This document shows, in pieces, positions 5,657 through 7,003 of a stretch of DNA of 7,003 nucleotides. Position numbers and translations under genes: made by a program. The stretch lies in contig JASHZA010000259.1 in assembly GCA_030042765.1 (NCBI GenBank), forward strand, positions 1-7,003. The letters run 5' to 3'. The notes under the pieces were generated by a model. It was not told the origin of the DNA and made no database searches. It was given only the letters and a program-made list of their open reading frames with translations. The DNA is from Candidatus Binataceae bacterium (GTDB taxonomy: Bacteria; Desulfobacterota; Binatia; Binatales; Binataceae). Each line of letters opens with the position of its first letter. Position 1 is the first letter of the stretch.

Positions 5657-6529
5657 ATGGCCAGCAACCTTTCGCGTGAAAAACTTCTCTTTTATGCGGC
5701 CGCAGGTGCTCTCGGCGGATTCGGTGCATGGGGCGCATCTGAAGCCTTTCTGGGCGTTCGCTATGTCTACGGACGGGATCTCCTGCTCGGTGCATTCGTC
5801 GGACTTTTTATTGCCGCCTTCCTCGCCTCGATCGAGGCGCTCAGCGTCGGTCAATGGCGCCAGGCGCTCCGGGGCATCCAAACGGGCGCAATAATCGGCG
5901 CTATCGGGGGGGCGCTCGGCCTGTTGGTCGGAGAATTTGCTTTCGACCTTCTCGGTGGCTTCAACGGACGAATCCTCGGCTGGGCCGTTCTCGGCCTGCT
6001 CGTCGGTCTCGGTGTGGGGTGGGCCACAAGGTCCAACGCACGTCGGCGCAACGGTGCCATCGGCGGAGTGATTGGGGGTGCGCTCGGCGGCTTCTGTTAC
6101 CAGGCCCTGACTGCAACCTTTCCGCAGGCTTTTGGCCGGGCTATTGCAATCATCGTGTTGGGCGCCCTTATCGGGTTCTTTATCGGGCTGGTCAGCGAAC
6201 TCCTGAAGCGAAGCTGGCTGATGGTGGTACGCAGCCAGAGCCGCAACGCGCGCGAGGGGCGCGAGTATCCGCTGACCAAGCCGGTTATGATCATCGGGCG
6301 CGCGGAAGAGAGCGACATCGGGCTTTTCGGTGACCAAACGGTGCTGGCGCGGCACGCCATTATTCGCAATGAAGGCAAGAGTTTCTTTGTCAGTCCGACC
6401 GCTGGCGGACAGGTTATCGTCAACCGCCAGCCGGTTAGCGGACGTTACGCACTCAGAAGTGGAGACCGGGTCGAGGTTGGAGGCACCCTGTTCCTGTTTC
6501 GTGAACGCGCACAGTCAGCGCAGAAGTAG
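5657..6529 (+). CDS. Membrane protein with glycine-zipper repeats and C-terminal FHA domain
   Basis: This 290-residue protein has two parts. Residues 10-183 are hydrophobic and rich in small residues, with glycine-zipper runs such as GAIIGAIGGALGLLVG (77-92), VLGLLVGLGVG (111-121) and GAIGGVIGGALGG (133-145), probably several packed helices in the inner membrane. After a basic linker (184-206), residues 207-283 form an FHA domain: IIGRAEESDIGL (212-223), DQTVLARHAII (226-236), VIVNRQPV (253-260) and LRSGDRVEVGG (266-276). FHA domains bind phosphothreonine peptides and here would face the cytoplasm. Arg215, His233 and Asn256 are kept, but the Ser usually three residues before the His is Leu230. 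No kinase is visible in the window. ATG 5657 is preferred, with GAGAG 4 bases upstream; GTG 5642 is an alternative with no ribosome site. The lipoprotein gene starts 7 bases after the stop, so the two are probably co-transcribed. Confidence 0.86.
   Translation: MASNLSREKLLFYAAAGALGGFGAWGASEAFLGVRYVYGRDLLLGAFVGLFIAAFLASIEALSVGQWRQALRGIQTGAIIGAIGGALGLLVGEFAFDLLGGFNGRILGWAVLGLLVGLGVGWATRSNARRRNGAIGGVIGGALGGFCYQALTATFPQAFGRAIAIIVLGALIGFFIGLVSELLKRSWLMVVRSQSRNAREGREYPLTKPVMIIGRAEESDIGLFGDQTVLARHAIIRNEGKSFFVSPTAGGQVIVNRQPVSGRYALRSGDRVEVGGTLFLFRERAQSAQK
5771..6220 (+). repeat. Intragenic repeat units in the FHA protein membrane region
   Basis: The membrane part looks built from about two and a half diverged units. 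Each opens with Gly-Arg (residues 39-40, 104-105, 160-161) and continues with an LLVGLGVG-like helix. The two full units then close with a GAIGG..GGALG helix (GAIIGAIGGALG in the first, GAIGGVIGGALG in the second). Units are about 65 and 56 residues; the third stops after its first helix and leads into the FHA linker. The nucleotide similarity is visible around 5893-5920 and 6058-6090. This suggests an old internal duplication, though convergent low-complexity helices could look alike. Confidence 0.5.
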
Positions 6530-6536
6530 GTCTCGA

Positions 6537-7003
6537 GTGATCGCGTGCTTACGGGCCTTGCGCGCCGTTACCCTGATCCTTTTGATTGGATACTTCGTGG
6601 CATGCTCCTCGACCAACCAGCGGCAGATCTACATGCGCCCGGTTTCGATCGAAACCGTCGAGTACTACCCGTTTCAGGTCAAAGGCTATGAGAACACCTA
6701 CCCGGCACGTCGCATCGTGGTGATTCCTCCGGTCGACAAACGTGATTTCGCTGACGTTGGGGGCGTTAGTCGCGAGCCCGAGGATGGTCATCCTGCCGTC
6801 GGCGTGATCCTGGACCAGAGCGGCAAAATCGATCAGCGATTGTATGGGCCGCCGCTTGAAGAACTGTTCCAAAGCGCCCTCGCGAGCGCCGCGCGAGAAG
6901 CCGGGATGGTATCCTCGACCACGGCGCTCGGGCTGAAGCCGACACTAGATAAGCCGGGCGCGGATTACGTGATGGCCACCGAGATTAAGCGTTGTTGGGT
7001 GAA
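6537..7003 (+). CDS. Lipoprotein of unknown function, cut by the right window edge
   Basis: This frame is open from GTG 6537 to the window end (155 complete codons). Seen: a signal peptide with basic residues (Arg6, Arg9), a hydrophobic core (10-21) and a lipobox FVAC with Cys23, followed by SSTNQRQ. The protein would be exported, cleaved before Cys23 and lipid-modified. The mature part holds RRIVVIPPVDKRDF (about 59-72), PPLEELFQSALASAAREAGM, and later ADYVMATEIKRCWV at the break. The layout of a strand with a proline-aspartate turn, a long amphipathic helix, then a strand beginning ADYV resembles YajG/FlgO/CsgG-like envelope lipoproteins, but I cannot place it in a family. The start is chosen because GTAGG ends 6 bases before the GTG and sits on the FHA gene stop. 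Its tight spacing with the FHA gene suggests joint function at the envelope. Confidence 0.82.
   Translation, partial: MIACLRALRAVTLILLIGYFVACSSTNQRQIYMRPVSIETVEYYPFQVKGYENTYPARRIVVIPPVDKRDFADVGGVSREPEDGHPAVGVILDQSGKIDQRLYGPPLEELFQSALASAAREAGMVSSTTALGLKPTLDKPGADYVMATEIKRCWV

Noticed and set aside
5564..6355. Minus-strand open frame of 263 codons opposite the FHA gene
   Set aside because: Its translation is low-complexity and charged, without motifs, and mirrors the glycine-rich codons of the FHA protein on the other strand.

Overview
The window is GC-rich bacterial chromosome carrying ordinary cellular genes. I see no insertion sequence, integrase, CRISPR array, tRNA or rRNA. Polyprenyl-phosphate-type glycosyltransferases and a lipobox protein fit a Gram-negative-like environmental bacterium. 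The sequence does not let me name a phylum.

Positions 1-3083 (minus strand) are a tightly packed three-gene glycosylation operon. In transcription order it holds a multi-spanning GT-C-type (PMT/ArnT-like) glycosyltransferase, a GtrB/ArnC/DPM1-like GT2 enzyme and a class I SAM-dependent methyltransferase that runs off the left edge. The first two genes overlap by 3-4 bases and the next two are 10 bases apart. The likely logic is that the GT2 enzyme charges a polyprenyl phosphate with a sugar. The GT-C enzyme then moves that sugar to an acceptor outside the cytoplasmic membrane, and the methyltransferase modifies a related intermediate.

Positions 3084-3980 (minus strand) hold a small cold shock protein gene, with a plausible promoter about 100 bases upstream and a hairpin after its stop. 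Upstream of it is a 97-residue protein with two Cys pairs and an HxHxH motif, probably a compact HIT-like zinc protein. A putative promoter for this gene faces left, away from the plus-strand genes.

Positions 4074-5255 (plus strand) encode an M20D-type metallo-amidohydrolase of the AbgB/PM20D2 kind; a clear Shine-Dalgarno fixes the start. Directly after its stop, 5258-5404 reads like the C-terminal tail of a luciferase-like (LLM) flavin monooxygenase with no body, apparently a gene remnant. Positions 5405-5656 hold no gene that I can support.

Positions 5657-7003 (plus strand) hold a likely two-gene operon. The first gene encodes an integral membrane protein with repeated glycine-zipper segments and a C-terminal FHA domain. 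The second encodes a lipoprotein cut by the right edge. The FHA domain keeps the GR, His and Asn signature positions but has Leu where phosphothreonine-binding FHA domains usually have Ser. This pair is the least familiar part of the window and the best candidate for something undescribed, although no function can be assigned from sequence alone.
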